This document shows, in pieces, positions 22,861 through 34,836 of a stretch of DNA of 64,000 nucleotides (positions are counted from its first letter, which is position 1; each line of letters starts with the position of its first letter). The position numbers were made by a program, and so were the translations under genes. The DNA comes from Gautieria morchelliformis (Eukaryota > Basidiomycota > Agaricomycetes > Gomphales > Gomphaceae), in contig WHVA01000322.1 in NCBI GenBank assembly GCA_015179125.1, positions 1 through 64,000 on the forward strand. Reading direction: 5' to 3'. The notes beneath the pieces are model-generated. The model saw only the letters and a list, made by a program, of their open reading frames with translations. It was not told where the DNA came from and ran no database searches.

Positions 22861-23800
22861 CAGTTCGATTCAGGCGTCGCTGCTCGAGGGAAGGGTCGTT
22901 TATTTATTGAATCGGAAGGGGGACGAACACCAGGACATTCGCTAGGCGAAACGGCTCAAGGAACGGGGACTGAATCCAACTATGTTAGAGCAGAAGAAAC
23001 TAGTAGAATATCTCTGGACGTTGATTTGGCTAGATCTGACCATGGTCTTGCGGATACGGTCTGCATACAAAGATGTGAGTTCCCAACCATTAGGTACACC
23101 TGAGCCGGCGTTGGTCAGCCACGGGAGAACGTAACGCACATCATGCATTGGCACCTTAATTTCAACCCATCCTCGGGAGCTACGAACATGTCCACATCGC
23201 AGGGGTACGACATTCCATCAACCCCCCCAGTCCTCATTACACGCACGTCCTCCCCGGCTCACATTTCACGCCACCATCGCAGCCGCCGCGATGCATCAAG
23301 GACCATCACAGGTGCAGACCCCATCGACAATGCTTCGATTCCTCTGGATGAGGGGTATGGACAGGCAATATATGTCAGCGGGTGCATGGTTGTGAATGCA
23401 GTCGAGGCAGGGCCAAGACGACGATCGTGAGGATTGGCCAGCTGAGCGCGGTGACAACCAATGGGGCATGGTCGTCCCATTTGTTCAAGTCAAGCATCGC
23501 TTCAAGTTTGGGCATGGTTCCTGTGGATCTCAGTCCAGTACAGTCTATTCCCCTGTCCTCAGTGTGTCAGGTTGAAAAACGAAGCAGATTTCCCTCAACC
23601 GACGTTGCTGCTTCTGTGATCACAAAAGAGGTCGTTCAAGTTCCCTTTAAGAACCCGATGGTGACTTCTTGGACCACAATAATCAGCGCCCTCTCTGCAG
23701 TGTCGTGCAAGCCAGTGACAAACGTGTCTATGTCCGTGTGGGTCGAGTGTATCCCCCAGATCCAGGACATGTGCCAGCGGTCGCCGACCAGACTTAGGTA
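22850..23800 (+). pseudogene. Reductase pseudogene D (reductase domain only)
   Basis: Begins with a damaged nucleotide-binding stretch (GAGSSIQASLL), followed by VYLLNRKGDEHQ, a region equivalent to HIIHAAWHLNFN, an intact-looking IPLDEGYGQ (23337-23360; the Lys after Gln is lost), MTTNGAWSS-like VTTNGAWSS and a C-terminal TDVAASVITKE block. Frameshifts separate the blocks. The adenylation and carrier domains are missing. Confidence 0.8.
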
Positions 23801-24034
23801 GTCCGTATGTATCGATATTAGGGAGGAACGGCAGGAGGTGCAGGCAGTAGATGGCAAAGCGTATGGTTGGAAGTATTTGGTAGCACGAACTTGCCAACGG
23901 GTAATAGTATGTAGTAGTTTGAAGGATAGTTACCTTACATAACTGCGTCACACCTGTACATACGGCGTCATACGGGGGTCATTCCCGCCGTCGCCGTCAT
24001 ACGGTCAGATGTGCTCCAGTGAGCGACACGGGTG

Positions 24035-24084
24035 CGGCACCGTAATACGGGCACGTAAGTACGGTTAGTACGGGTACGGTGCCG
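24035..24084. repeat. 10-bp inverted repeat in a TACGG-rich block
   Basis: CGGCACCGTA (24035-24044) faces TACGGTGCCG (24075-24084). The surrounding 150 bp is rich in TACGG words. Confidence 0.5.
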
Positions 24085-24375
24085 AGCCCTAATTATGAAC
24101 CTGATCACCCTAGTTAGGCGTCCGTGGAAAGAAAACAGACACACAGAATATGTGCTGAGAGGATACTTTGGCAAGATAAAGCTCAAGCCCGGTGGCCAGG
24201 CACAGATTGACCTGCCCTAAACTCGACGCGACGCGTTTGATTACACAGTTACACTTCAAAGTCCGCGGGTCGCCTACTCTGCCTCGTGTTTACCTCACGT
24301 CTATCACTAGAGTTACGAAGAGGCCCTTTGCCCACATCTTCCTTTCTCCTTTCTCCTTCATCATCGCCGTATACG

Positions 24376-26069
24376 ATGCACTCCCGCCGGCCCCTGCCAG
24401 CCCTCGCGCTCGTTATGCCCCGCCCCCAATTACCTACTCGTGCCGCATTGTCGCACTTGCCGGCCCCTTCTCCCCACACACCACGTGCAGCAACCCCATC
24501 CACCCCGATCCTATTCCCCAAGCAGCTCATCGCGTCACCTAGGACCAGTACGGACAGCTGGGGGAGCTCAAATGGCAATGGCGAAGACGACGTTCACTGG
24601 GAGTGGAAGCCTGAGCAGACGAATCTCCTCATCCGCGTCAGATCTCTCCTTCCCTCTTTTCCTTTTACTCTCTCACTGTTCCTCATCTTTAGACCCTTGA
24701 CTCTCTTCCGGGCCATCTTTACACTCCTTTCAATGGTCCCGTGCCCCCATCGAATCTTCTCGACAAGATTGCAAGAAGTGTCTCTCAAGCCCAGGGTCCC
24801 CTCGACTGGCCGCACTCTCTCCGTGCAACTCGCGCAAAGGTAGTTGAAATCGCTCGCGCCCGCGGCAAGGACCGCAATAAAGAGAACATGACCATCGATG
24901 AGCAAGACGAGGATGGCGTGGTCGAAGCCCCCCCAGGCCGCCAAAGCAACAAGCCCCTCTATAGACAATCCAGTATGGACTTTTTGCCCTCCAGGGACAA
25001 GGGAAGCGGCAGTGTGAATAGGTCAGTCCGCCCGTCCTCTCTGATTCCCCACAATTTTCATTTGTGGTATCGTAGACTCTCCTCTCGCCTCCAGCGCACC
25101 GACCGTATCATTCAAGCCTATCACCCCTACGCCCGCCCGGCATCACGTTCGCCCTCCCCACCTATGCTCACGCCGCGGTCTGAAGATGGCGAGCGTTGCT
25201 TCCCAGCTACCCCAATCTTCGCCCCCTCAATCCCCCACCACTCTGTTCGCACCCGCACATCCTCCAATTCACTTGGGTCGAGGCCGTCCGAGCCTTTGCG
25301 ACGCTCCGCTTCTACCACGTCTACGCACTCTAATCCCACTCCGAGCTCCACCCTCACAAGGCCTATTAACATCGGTGTTCTGTCCCCCATAAAGCCTGGG
25401 CCCGCGACACGTGCAGGACTTATCCGACGTTCAGAGTCGTATGCTGCGCCGCTGCAGCCATCTCTGAAACGTGCTCCAAGTTTTGGCGCGAGCTCGATTG
25501 TCAGTGGCGCCGCCCCGAAACAGCTTGTTGCCGAGAAGCAGCCGCAGGACCCGGAGTCCGATGACGAGGAGAAGGTGCGGCAGAAGAAGGTCAAGCGACC
25601 CCGCACGCGCTCCACCCATTCTAGCGCGCCAGGCGCCCCAGAGAAGAAGCGGGAGGAGAAGAAGGCCCAGGCGGAGAAGGATGTTACCGGCAGCAAGTCT
25701 GTCAAGTCCACGAGCAAGTCTAGGCCGCAACAGCGCGTGCGCTCCGGGAGTATGTTCGGTGCAGATCTTCCTCAGCCTCAGCCCAGCTCTTCGCTACCCA
25801 CGGCCTCACCAAAGGATCTCTCACCATCCACCACGTCGAATCCACCCCGCCGTGCGTCGGCCTCGCCCCCTCCTAGTGCGGCAGCCGGAGTGAAGACATT
25901 GCGCCGCGTCAAGACTACTGCCTTCAACCTCGGGTCATGTCCTACTGCGCGGAGAATATCGTTTGGCAGCTTGGCTGTGCCAGCTGAGGAACAGGCGCGC
26001 GAGAGCGGGAGTGGATACAGTATGCCCGAGGCCGGGAGTGCCTTGGGAAGCGCATTCCAAATGTCTTGA
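24376..26069 (+). CDS. Basic, largely disordered protein, unknown function
   Basis: Three exons (24376-24636, 24693-25021, 25076-26069) with introns of 56 and 54 nt add up to 527 aa. Residues ~65-165 form a dense block (DVHWEWKPEQTNLL, SLPGHLYTPFNGPVPPSNLL, LDWPHSLRATRAK) that reads like a folded, conserved region. The rest is Ser/Pro/Arg-rich and probably disordered, with a Lys/Arg cluster (KVRQKKVKRPRTRS, ~350) that could be a nuclear localisation signal. The second intron is a multiple of three, so retention would keep the frame; the donor GTCAGT and the intron length favour splicing. I do not recognise a named family; it resembles conserved hypothetical proteins of mushroom-forming fungi. 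Confidence 0.75.
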
Positions 26070-28268
26070 GCGGAGCAGTTGTGCTCCGAGTGATGAGTTG
26101 AACGACTGCCGCCTGAGCAGTTTGGGCACGTCGACACGCCACGAACCTATCCAATCCATCTGCCTGCATCATAAACTCACTCGACATTCTGCAAGAAATA
26201 TATATATCCCTCATTGGATCTACCCATATTACTTATCGCCAACTGCTCCGCTGTCTTTGTCAAATTACTGCATCCCTCCCTGTTCATCTACTGTGCCACA
26301 CTGTCCATCTCCACTCGCCGGTCATTTCTCAGTCCCGGACGTCTACTCTGGACCCTACGCCCACCCCTGCTCCCCCAATTCTTCAGTCACGGGCTGTGCA
26401 CGATGCGTGTCTGTTTTCCTGCACACCCTCACCCCCTGCCAGCGCATTCATCGCTACCCCACCCGCCATTCCAATATATTGGATACTACCATGTCCCACC
26501 ACATTCGTTTCCTACCCTTCCCCTCAAGAACGCGACCGATTTTTTCTTCACCAGCGTGTTCCCGTTTCCCGAGCTTCCACCTCTGCAACAAACTCCTTTC
26601 ATTGTGTCCGACTACTTCCAGTCCCCGTTCCTGCTTTTTTGCTTGTGGTCCAGTTCTTGTCCCCAAAGCACAACCCAGTTCGCGCTACACTCTCTTCTCT
26701 CTAGTTTTCTTTTCGCTCCTCCAGCACCTCATCCCCCTCTCCTTCTCTTAACCAGCCAGTCTATCGCCCCCTTCTTCCGTGCATTTCCACACGTCATCCA
26801 CCCATCCTACCCCATTTCTCCAATCTATCTCGACGATGATATTTTTCACTTCTTTTCGCGCACTCGCCCCTTCCTATCCACACTCTTCTGATTGCTCCTG
26901 TCCAAGCCTCATCCATGTTCAATGCTCACATGCTATCGTCCTGCACTTTCGTTTTTGTGCTCCATCTAGCATGTGATTTTTTTCATCGATGATCTCGTTT
27001 TGGTCCGTCTCATTCCATTCTCATTCTGTGTTTGTCGGGTCTTCCCCCATTCTCTCTTGTCCGTGCTCCGTTCCAAATCTCAGCCCAGAATTCCGAATGT
27101 CTCGGCCTTTTGACTTGCTTCAATTTCCCCAACTCTGTGTAGTACAAATGGGCCCGTTGTGATTGTGATTGTTTTAGGCCGAAAAAAAGGAAAACGGTTT
27201 CGTTGTGTACAAAGGCTCACATGCGCTAGCTAGAACCTACCTACCATCATATGTACATTTCATTTGTCCATTTGATATACTTGCCGTCAAATTCCTGTTA
27301 CCGTACTGTTAGCGCACAGGTTACAAGAAACCATTCATGCTACCAGTTGTTTCTTGATGAAGATATGCAGCACAGAATTAATTACCTTGGTGTAGGTTTG
27401 GCTGATGTGGCGCCTGGGCCAGAATTGAAAGTCAATGTATATGATGCGTTCAAACGAACCATGCAGACACCTGATGTACATGAGGAAAAGATTATCACTG
27501 ATTACATCATGTTGTTTCGTACCGAGATGACCGGTGGCGGAGAGGCCTAGACTCTCCATACAGTCTCGCGACCCACATCCATCTGCCGGCAAAGCGGAGT
27601 CCGCTGATGTATAAATAATTCAGTGGACCAACTAAGTACCCGCAATATGGAAAGAAACTTGCCAAAACAGGTAATTTCACAAACTTGTTTTTCAAAAACA
27701 TTTCCTGCGAGCGCGGCAAGGGCTACAAAAACTCGGGACACACGGGGGAGCAGGCGGCGCACGTACCCAATATTTGCCATACCTCGCACATGCTACAGCT
27801 TCGCAGGCCACACGGACCATTGAAAGACGCAATTACATCTATTTTCATGGCCATTGGTCAGTGACGTGTTAATCTGTGTCGCTGGCTGTCAGTGATGGGA
27901 TCTTAGAAGAGTAGAACGCTTCATTCTATGCCATATCCAGGGTCCGTTGCGCATGTACCAAATTGCAAGGTACGTGTTCTGGATACTAGGCGACTCTGAC
28001 TCTGGCCATTCCAAATCGCTTTCGGATCCCGAACTGGTCCCTGCCAGCAGTTTCTCACCAAGTATGGCTGACATTTGGTGCGTCATTGTAACTAGCCACT
28101 CGGGTTCCATCACCCCTCGATCAGAGACTTCAAATCAATAGAATACCTGCTCTATATGACTGATTTTCTCACCTACTTATCACGCCTAATCAAATCTTCG
28201 CATTTATACCTTTATTGTCCCTTCAGCCCTCAGCCTTATCTCTCTGTGTAGCACTGTACTTGGATGCC
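26070..28268. other. Pyrimidine-rich 3' flank and intergenic region
   Basis: From about 26220 to 26960 the plus strand is strongly C/T-rich, which keeps overlapping frames open (26214-26891 and 25963-26751). This looks like compositional bias rather than coding. A 99-codon frame at 27251-27550 has no recognisable motif. Confidence 0.5.
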
Positions 28269-29717
28269 ATGCCATCCATAGACGAAACCCTCGGCGCACT
28301 GGAGATTGGCATTATACTCTCCATTTTTCTCTTCGGTGTCTTCGTCGTCCAGCTATTCCTCTACAGCCACCAGAACAACAATGATCGGCGATGGCTTAGG
28401 TCTCTAGTGAGCCAGCTTCTCAGTACATATATACATACTTATCACTTATTCTGGCTCGCAAAGATTGTGTTGGTTGGGTCAGCCGCCCACCCTTCTTTAC
28501 GACCGTGCATGACTCAGTTTCGAAAGCAGAGTACTTGAAACCACACACACATTCTGCATCTGTATACTCCTGTACAACATCACGGTGACACGTTATGGGA
28601 TAGTATCCACCATCTCAGATGCTCCTTTCACTTTGGACTTCTCTGGCATTCTAAGCGCATGGATTGGCGCTGTTATCCAAGTACGTTCTCTACGCCGAGT
28701 CCCCGCAAATGACTGACCACTCACTTACGCATGCCAGGCCTTCTTCGCATACAGAGTCAGGGTGATATCTGGCCGACTCCTCATCCCAATCATATCATGG
28801 TCACTTTCTGTTTTGCGGATGGGCTTTGGTGTCATGATTGGCGTTACGGCATTCCGCTCGGGAACACTATTGCGCTTTATTGGGCAGTGGCACTGGCTGA
28901 TCACTACCGAGTTTACAATTTCTGCGGTAATTGACGTATTGAATACGACATCCATTTGCTTTTATTTGTTACGGAGGCGGTCTCAGTTCCACTCGTGAGT
29001 GCACCGTTATCCATCCAACATGTGCCTCTGACGACGGTTGATGTGGCGATGAAATTGGCTCAGGAGCAGCAAATTTGTGGACAGAATTATACTTTTCAGT
29101 ATAGGTGATCATCTTGCCTCCCCGTTACCACATACTCTGACCCGATTCTAAGAAACGGGGTTAATTACCAGGTATCCATCAATTCTTTAAAACCAGGAAC
29201 TCTGACTGACATCAGGAAAGTATCACAGTATTGGCCATGCTAGCATGCGTACGTCCGTTTTTACGTTTTGACTGTTATTCCCTTTGACACAGAATTTGAC
29301 ACATAGGCCTTGGCTATGCCTAATAACTGTATGTCCCATGACTTCCCACTGATAGGGTGATGCAATTTCTTTCTGCTCAGTGATTTACCTCGGCATTTTC
29401 ATGCCTTACGCAAAACGTGAGTTTTTGAGTGCTTCCTGTCTTTCAACACTAATTTCGCATTTGTTAGTATTTTCTAACTCATTCATGACCTCGTACGCTC
29501 TCTTCCACGCGATATCATATTAATTACTCAGTTTCATGTGATATTTTAAACATCAGGCTCAATGCGCGGCAAGACTTACGACAGAAGATCGGAAACAAAG
29601 GCGTTGAAGTACTTCAGGGGACCAGCGGATCTGTGGGGCGAAACACCGGAATCTGTATTCGACCCTTGGAGGTACGTATTGTAATAGAGCTACCGCAGCA
29701 GCTTATCAAAGGGATAG
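28269..29717 (+). CDS. DUF6534-type membrane protein
   Basis: The N-terminus MPSIDETLGALEIGIILS leads into a first helix and RRWLRSL (exon 28269-28406). After two short introns come VLETTHTFCICILLYN and TRYGI (28518-28680), then exon 28738-28994 with AFFAYRVRVISGR, a WLITTEFT segment and AVIDVLNTTSICFYLLRRR, then small exons and a last long one (29557-29671) with LNARQDLRQKIG. These blocks in this order are the signature of fungal DUF6534 proteins, multi-pass membrane proteins of unknown function. The stop is taken as TAG 29715-29717. A 14-nt exon at 28464-28477 and the joints between 28995 and 29556 are uncertain. Confidence 0.75.
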
Positions 29718-30121
29718 CAGCAAAATGGAGCCGTCGCGCTTGAATTAGGGGCTATCGATTCCAACACGGGCAAACCTGTGGGTATTTTCCTACTCTCACA
29801 GTTGTTGTTGTTGAACCTCGTGTCTGGCTTCCCCCCTTCTAGCTTACATCTCCACATCATCCGCCCCACTCTTCACACAGGTTCGAAGACACGGAAACCG
29901 GAAAGCACTACGAAATATAGATTGCTGCATGGTTTCTCTTCTTCGTTGTACTTGTTGTCGAACGTACCTGTACAAAATTGTTACTTTTTGGGCACGATCG
30001 GTGTAATTCCAGGGTTTTACTGTAGCAACTTTGCAAATAAAATAAAATAAAATAAATAGCTACTGTTGTTCAGAAAATCCCATCACTGGAGGCATAGGAA
30101 AGTTTTCCCATGGGGAAAATC

Positions 30122-30803
30122 TGTTAAGACGGGGAGTCATGTATATAGGCTTGGTCCAAGGCATGGACCAAGGCCTAGGTTTGGGAAGTAGGGCTTTGGC
30201 TTCAACATATGTATTGCACCGGCTTCACCAAACAAGGCACAAGTTGGTCAGTCATGGAAACAGGGCTGTGCAAAGCTGTGTAGAGCAATGCACGGCTGTG
30301 GGGTTAGTAATTAGGGGCGGAGGGCCTCGATTGGCTCAGAAAGCATTTGGCAGAGAGCCCCAGAAAAGGAGGGAACTCCCTGGAACCATCAGAATGAGTC
30401 AGATCCTTCTTCCACCTTCCAGCACCTTCTTCCCCTGACCCAGTAATATATAGTAGATTCTACCTGCTTAGTAAGCTCCTGTACAATACAATATAAAAGG
30501 AGGGCATTTTGCCTGCCTTTGAGCAATCAACCAATCTACTGTCTTCTGTCCTACACAGCTTGTGTGACTTGCACAGCTTACTCAAGCTGCTAACCCCAGC
30601 TAGAATACTACTCTTACTTAGAGTAACTATTCTTAATTAAGTAGTTGCTTTACTGCTTAGCCACTTAGACTAACCCCCTGTGTGAAACTCTACAGAGTGA
30701 GGTTGGTAATCAATTTTCTGTCAATTAGCACTCCAATACCCAAGACAAGCTCAGTTGGTTTTCAGGTTCAGTGACTTTCACAAGTCAAGTCAAGTTGTGT
30801 GCA
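30122..30803 (+). mobile_element. Solo LTR with 5-bp target duplication
   Basis: Starts TGTTAAGACG and ends GTGCA, flanked by AAATC on both sides (30117-30121 and 30804-30808). A TATA box ATATAAAAGG lies at 30491-30500. The TGTTAAGACGGGGAGTC start resembles copia-type LTRs. Internal sequence is absent, as after LTR-LTR recombination. Confidence 0.75.
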
Positions 30804-30808
30804 AAATC

Positions 30809-31085
30809 CACTTCACATTACTCTCGACCCAATCCACTTACAAACACTCCTGCAGAGCTTATTCCCTCTTTATTAGAAGGAATATGCTTTGACCCTGAAA
30901 GTGTCCTTGAACATACACATTCTAATAGTTTATTGTTCAGTGCTGCGAAGAAACACATTGCCTTCTAGCTGTGATAACTTGGACAAGTTATTACATGGAT
31001 TGCAATCAAGGTACAAATATTAAATTATTTCCACAGTTGTGCTGGGACATTGAATTGGTATTCTACTACATGTAAATGACACATT
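30809..31085. other. Intergenic between solo LTR and LTR fragment
   Basis: A 65-codon frame (30771-30968) crosses the LTR boundary and is not supported as a gene. Confidence 0.4.
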
Positions 31086-31262
31086 ATGATAGACAGAGGT
31101 TTTAGCCATTACACCAAAGTCTATCTTGTAATCTTTACTGGTTCAGTAATCTTTGCCGAACCACATACCTTGCCCCACAAGGCTTTCAGGGATTCGCTGT
31201 GTTCACATATCCAGTATTTGTTGACAGACACAATATTAACACCCAAACCCAATCTTGACAGT
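31086..31262 (-). repeat. LTR fragment of the gypsy family, inverted
   Basis: The reverse complement begins TGTCAAGATTGGGTT and carries GTGAACACAGCGAATCC, matching the family starts at 6737 and 32619. Confidence 0.6.
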
Positions 31263-32618
31263 ACCATGCAGCCCTTGTACATTGTTGTGGACCTTGACTC
31301 TATCCGAAATGTGTTCAAAATCACTATCAATTCCAATATACACATGGACTGTCGGGGACCACCTATTTCCTTTCCTATTTCCTTTCCTATTTCCTCTGTT
31401 TCCTCTCCTCCTCCTTTGTCATCCATTATTTCCCCCTTCTATTTCCCTACCATGCTTCACCCATTGTGTCCACATCTGGTCAGCCAGTCTGATTATATCA
31501 TCATAGTAGCAGCTATATAGTTTCTTGCTGAGGTAAGGAGTTTGTCATGATTTCTTTATTCTGGCATGACCCACCTCTGTTTAACTCATCACCCTCCAAC
31601 ATGTCCATTCACTTCGTTTGCGATTCAATTAGTTCGTCAAGCTCATTTGCCATTCACATCATTTGCTGCCATTCCCACCATCAGCCATGACCAACCCCCC
31701 CGACCAATGCCATAAGATATCACTATCCCCATCATCCATTGGTCCTGGGCCCACATTGTTAATAGCCTTGCTGGTGTGGTTGCATACGTCTGAGCAGTTC
31801 GTGAGATTCATAGAGAGTCATAGAGAGAATAGAGAAGAGAAAGCCACAACGGTTGTTTGCGCTAACACTGCGTGCAGTGACAACAACACTAGACACTGAC
31901 TGATATATCACCATCCAGTCATAAGCCTCATGGGCTAGAACAAGAGCACAATGGTGGAGATTTACTGCCTAAAGTTCTGTACATATTTCCTAGCTATTTA
32001 ACTAGTTGGAACAAACCTATACTAAGGAAAGGGGTTATGGAGCGAAGTGTTAATGGTGCGCGATGCATGCACCGGTGCCGGAGTTGTACTTAACCATGTG
32101 GAGCTAATATATGTATTAGGACTGATGGAGCGCCCTGCGTGCTCCATCTTGGATCTATTCCTCGGTCGGCCCTGGAACCGGGCTCAGGGTTGAAGTCACC
32201 GGTTAGATGTGCGCGCGAGTGATAGCGCGTGCACACATGATATGCAGTGCTGGCAGTAAGTACATGTGCATCCACGTCCTAGAACAAGCCAGAATGTTGT
32301 TGTGACTTGGTTAGTGGTGCATATGTATGTAAAGATCAATTTTCCTATTCATAACACACATGAGTGTTTGTAGGGTTAAGAAGTGTTTGCACCACACCCT
32401 GCCTGCCATCCATGCAGGATAGGGCCCTTGGGCTGGGATTCAGTGCAGGATAAGAGGCATGGAGGTCATGCTGTCCCGATTTGCTCTTTGCTAGTTCACC
32501 TCTCTGTCGTTTCATGTTTTTACCAGCAGATATTTCTATTGTGTATATTTCTTCTATTGTGTATCTCAGCTCCACACCACCTGTTTGTTCTGTGGCCTCT
32601 CCCCCATTCACTGGTACC
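31263..32618. other. Repeat-derived intergenic region
   Basis: A (CCTATTTCCTTT)n-like microsatellite spans about 31371-31400. The part at 31560-31690 resembles the far end of the gypsy LTR family in inverted orientation. A small GGAGCGCCCTGCGTGCTCC hairpin lies near 32128. No gene is supported. Confidence 0.4.
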
Positions 32619-32900
32619 TGTCAAGATTGGTTTTTTGGGTGCCCGGTGTTTAGTATTGTGTTTCAGTGAATCATGGATATGTGAACACAGTGAATGCCTG
32701 AATGCCTTGTGTGGCGAAGGAGTTCAGTGAAAGGAGCAGAACCAATAAAGATTTACAAGGTACTGGGTGATCTAAGCATAGTACCCTGATCTACAGTTGA
32801 AGCAAATAGCTCACAAAGCTTGGTGATGTGACACATGAGGCTCTGTGGAAAGGCCATCTAGTTGAAAGGGAGATGCTTTCACGCAGAGCTCATGTGAGCA
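32619..32900 (+). repeat. Diverged LTR copy of the gypsy family
   Basis: Starts TGTCAAGATTGG, then GTGAACACAGTGAATGCC and CCCTGATCTACAGTTGAAG, in the order of the copy at 6737. It ends where the KDZ relic begins. Confidence 0.6.
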
Positions 32901-32937
32901 CATAATTCACATTAGCAAAGCTATCAATGTGGATGTG

Positions 32938-33498
32938 TCAGGTGCATATCTCATATGGCTTAGTAACCCACTGTGCTCCCTTTTGAAGATCAACAACTGC
33001 TCCTGGTTGAAACAGACCATGTCTGGTGCAGACAATTGCAACCACACCAGTAATTTCCACAGTCTTAAATTTGGACATTTTTTGCATGGTCACTGCCTTG
33101 AGGTTAGTGCAAGTTGATTTCTGGCCAGAGAAGAGGTCAGCATAATTGACAGAATAAGGTGGAATGACTAGCCTCTGGTGTATTTCCAACAGCCTCCAGA
33201 TAGTCCTTGTATGCTGAGGATTCAGCACAGTAAGCATTGCCTGCGCCAAGAGCTATGTCCTCAGGGTCATCACCCTTCTTTACCTTTTTTGGGCTGAGAA
33301 GTTCCCATTGGCTGAGAGCCAGCACTGGTTGAGTGAGGTGTCACATGCAGCCCAATTTGCTGGCATGTTGAAGTGGGGTTCAGGGCATGCAGGGCATCTA
33401 ATGGTGTGGCTCCCAGAGAGACGGTGAGTTAAAACATTGTCAATCCCATGAGCTTGGCCACACCACTGGCGAGGTAAGTTTCCATGTCCAGGGTGCAT
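32938..33498 (-). pseudogene. KDZ-type transposase relic
   Basis: Minus-strand blocks CPACPEPHFNMPANW, KKGDDPEDIALGAGNAYC, ESSAYKDYLEAVGNTPE, TGVVAIVCTRHGLFQPGAV and VDLQKG match the conserved core of Kyakuja-Dileera-Zisupton transposases as I know them from mushroom genomes. The blocks lie in different frames, so there are at least two frameshifts. Both the N-terminal cysteine clusters and the C-terminal half are missing. Confidence 0.75.
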
Positions 33499-33499
33499 T

Positions 33500-34836
33500 C
33501 AAGGATGGTCACCAACATATACGGTCATTCAGGTATATCCAACGCTTGTGCGTGTATAAGTATCCATGCTCAGCTGTACTTTTTAGCTTCTGTGTTGGGC
33601 CATTGGATACAGGCCACATCCTGGCCTATTCCCCAAATTACGAAGTTGACATGGTGGAGCCATTTCTGAAGTGGGCTCATGCTAAGCTTGTTGTGATAAA
33701 TGATTATGCAGTCATTTTATTATATGGATATAACGAAAAACATGCTAAATATATCTATCAAGACATGAACTACCACAATGACCATGAACCAACACACAAA
33801 CAAACGAACAGATGAACAAGCCTTCCTTATCTATTGATTAGATAATATAACAGTCACCAGTCCCTTGTGGCTGTGTGAGGCACCAGGCCATTGGCAAAAG
33901 ATGAATATATGCTGTAGCACTCACTATGCTGCAAAGTGACTTCAGACCTGATGGGAATTAAAGAACATGGATATATGAAGGTATTTAATGACTTGTGAGC
34001 TCAGGGAGAGTACATGCCAATGGTAGGGTTGAGGGCGAGTACATGCTTGTATGCTGTACCAAAGTTTTATTTCTCTATTGCCACAGACATGTCTTGCTGT
34101 TTACTATCCCCCTATCTTATTGACAGGGGCATTGTATGGTTTCTCATGACTTTAGCTTGAATACTTGTTACTGAAATCAGTATCCACATCATTAATTCTC
34201 CACAATAGCTGCATGTAGCCTCCCCCTTGTCTACATACAATGTTTTGATCCATTTCTTTACTATCCCAAATCCCAGTACTTACTGATATTATAGTATAAG
34301 TACTCAGTACCAAATGTGTGATATGGTAGCCAGAAAACATCTGTCCTCATGCGAATAGTCCCTATATGCATGTCTGATTGCTGTATAGTTCATTTTCCAT
34401 TGATTTACTTCAATACTTGGTTGAGACTACACTATAACTACTTGCTCTCTACTATTCCAAGAATGAAAGCTTTGAAGTTCTCACTCTCTTGCTCAATGAC
34501 CTTTTCTCATTGGCCGTGTCACGTGACTGACTCGGATCATCATGAGGGTCTTCACCCCAAGCTTACAGTGCAAGAAGACATTTTCCAGCAACTCGGATAT
34601 CCAAACCTAACTTTTGCTACAGCCCCACGACAGTTCCATATTTGGGAATTTAAAATATCAGAAAGGCAGTCTATTAACATGTAGATTAATGTGTGCTCAA
34701 CAGAATAATATAATTCTGAGTAAAAAAAAAAAACCTCTCAAAATTTGGCAGTGGGCGCTTAAATACAAAAAACTACATTTTAAGGTATATAAAGCCTATG
34801 GAGATCAATAGAAGTATGTAGAATAGTTCTCTATGG
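33500..34836. other. AT-rich region without a supported gene
   Basis: Frames at 33546-33815 and 34349-34684 are open but match nothing I know. About 34160-34310 is an inverted, diverged match to 4130-4240. A poly-A run (12 A) lies at 34720-34731. Confidence 0.4.

Noticed and set aside
25127-25717. Minus frame of 196 codons
   Set aside because: Shadow of the third exon of the 24376-26069 gene.
25963-26891. Plus frames of 225-262 codons
   Set aside because: Caused by the pyrimidine-rich tract; several frames are open at once and the protein is Ser/Pro/Phe low complexity.
33484-33815. Host protein near 33.6 kb
   Set aside because: I considered actin-like and other families, but no motif held in one frame.
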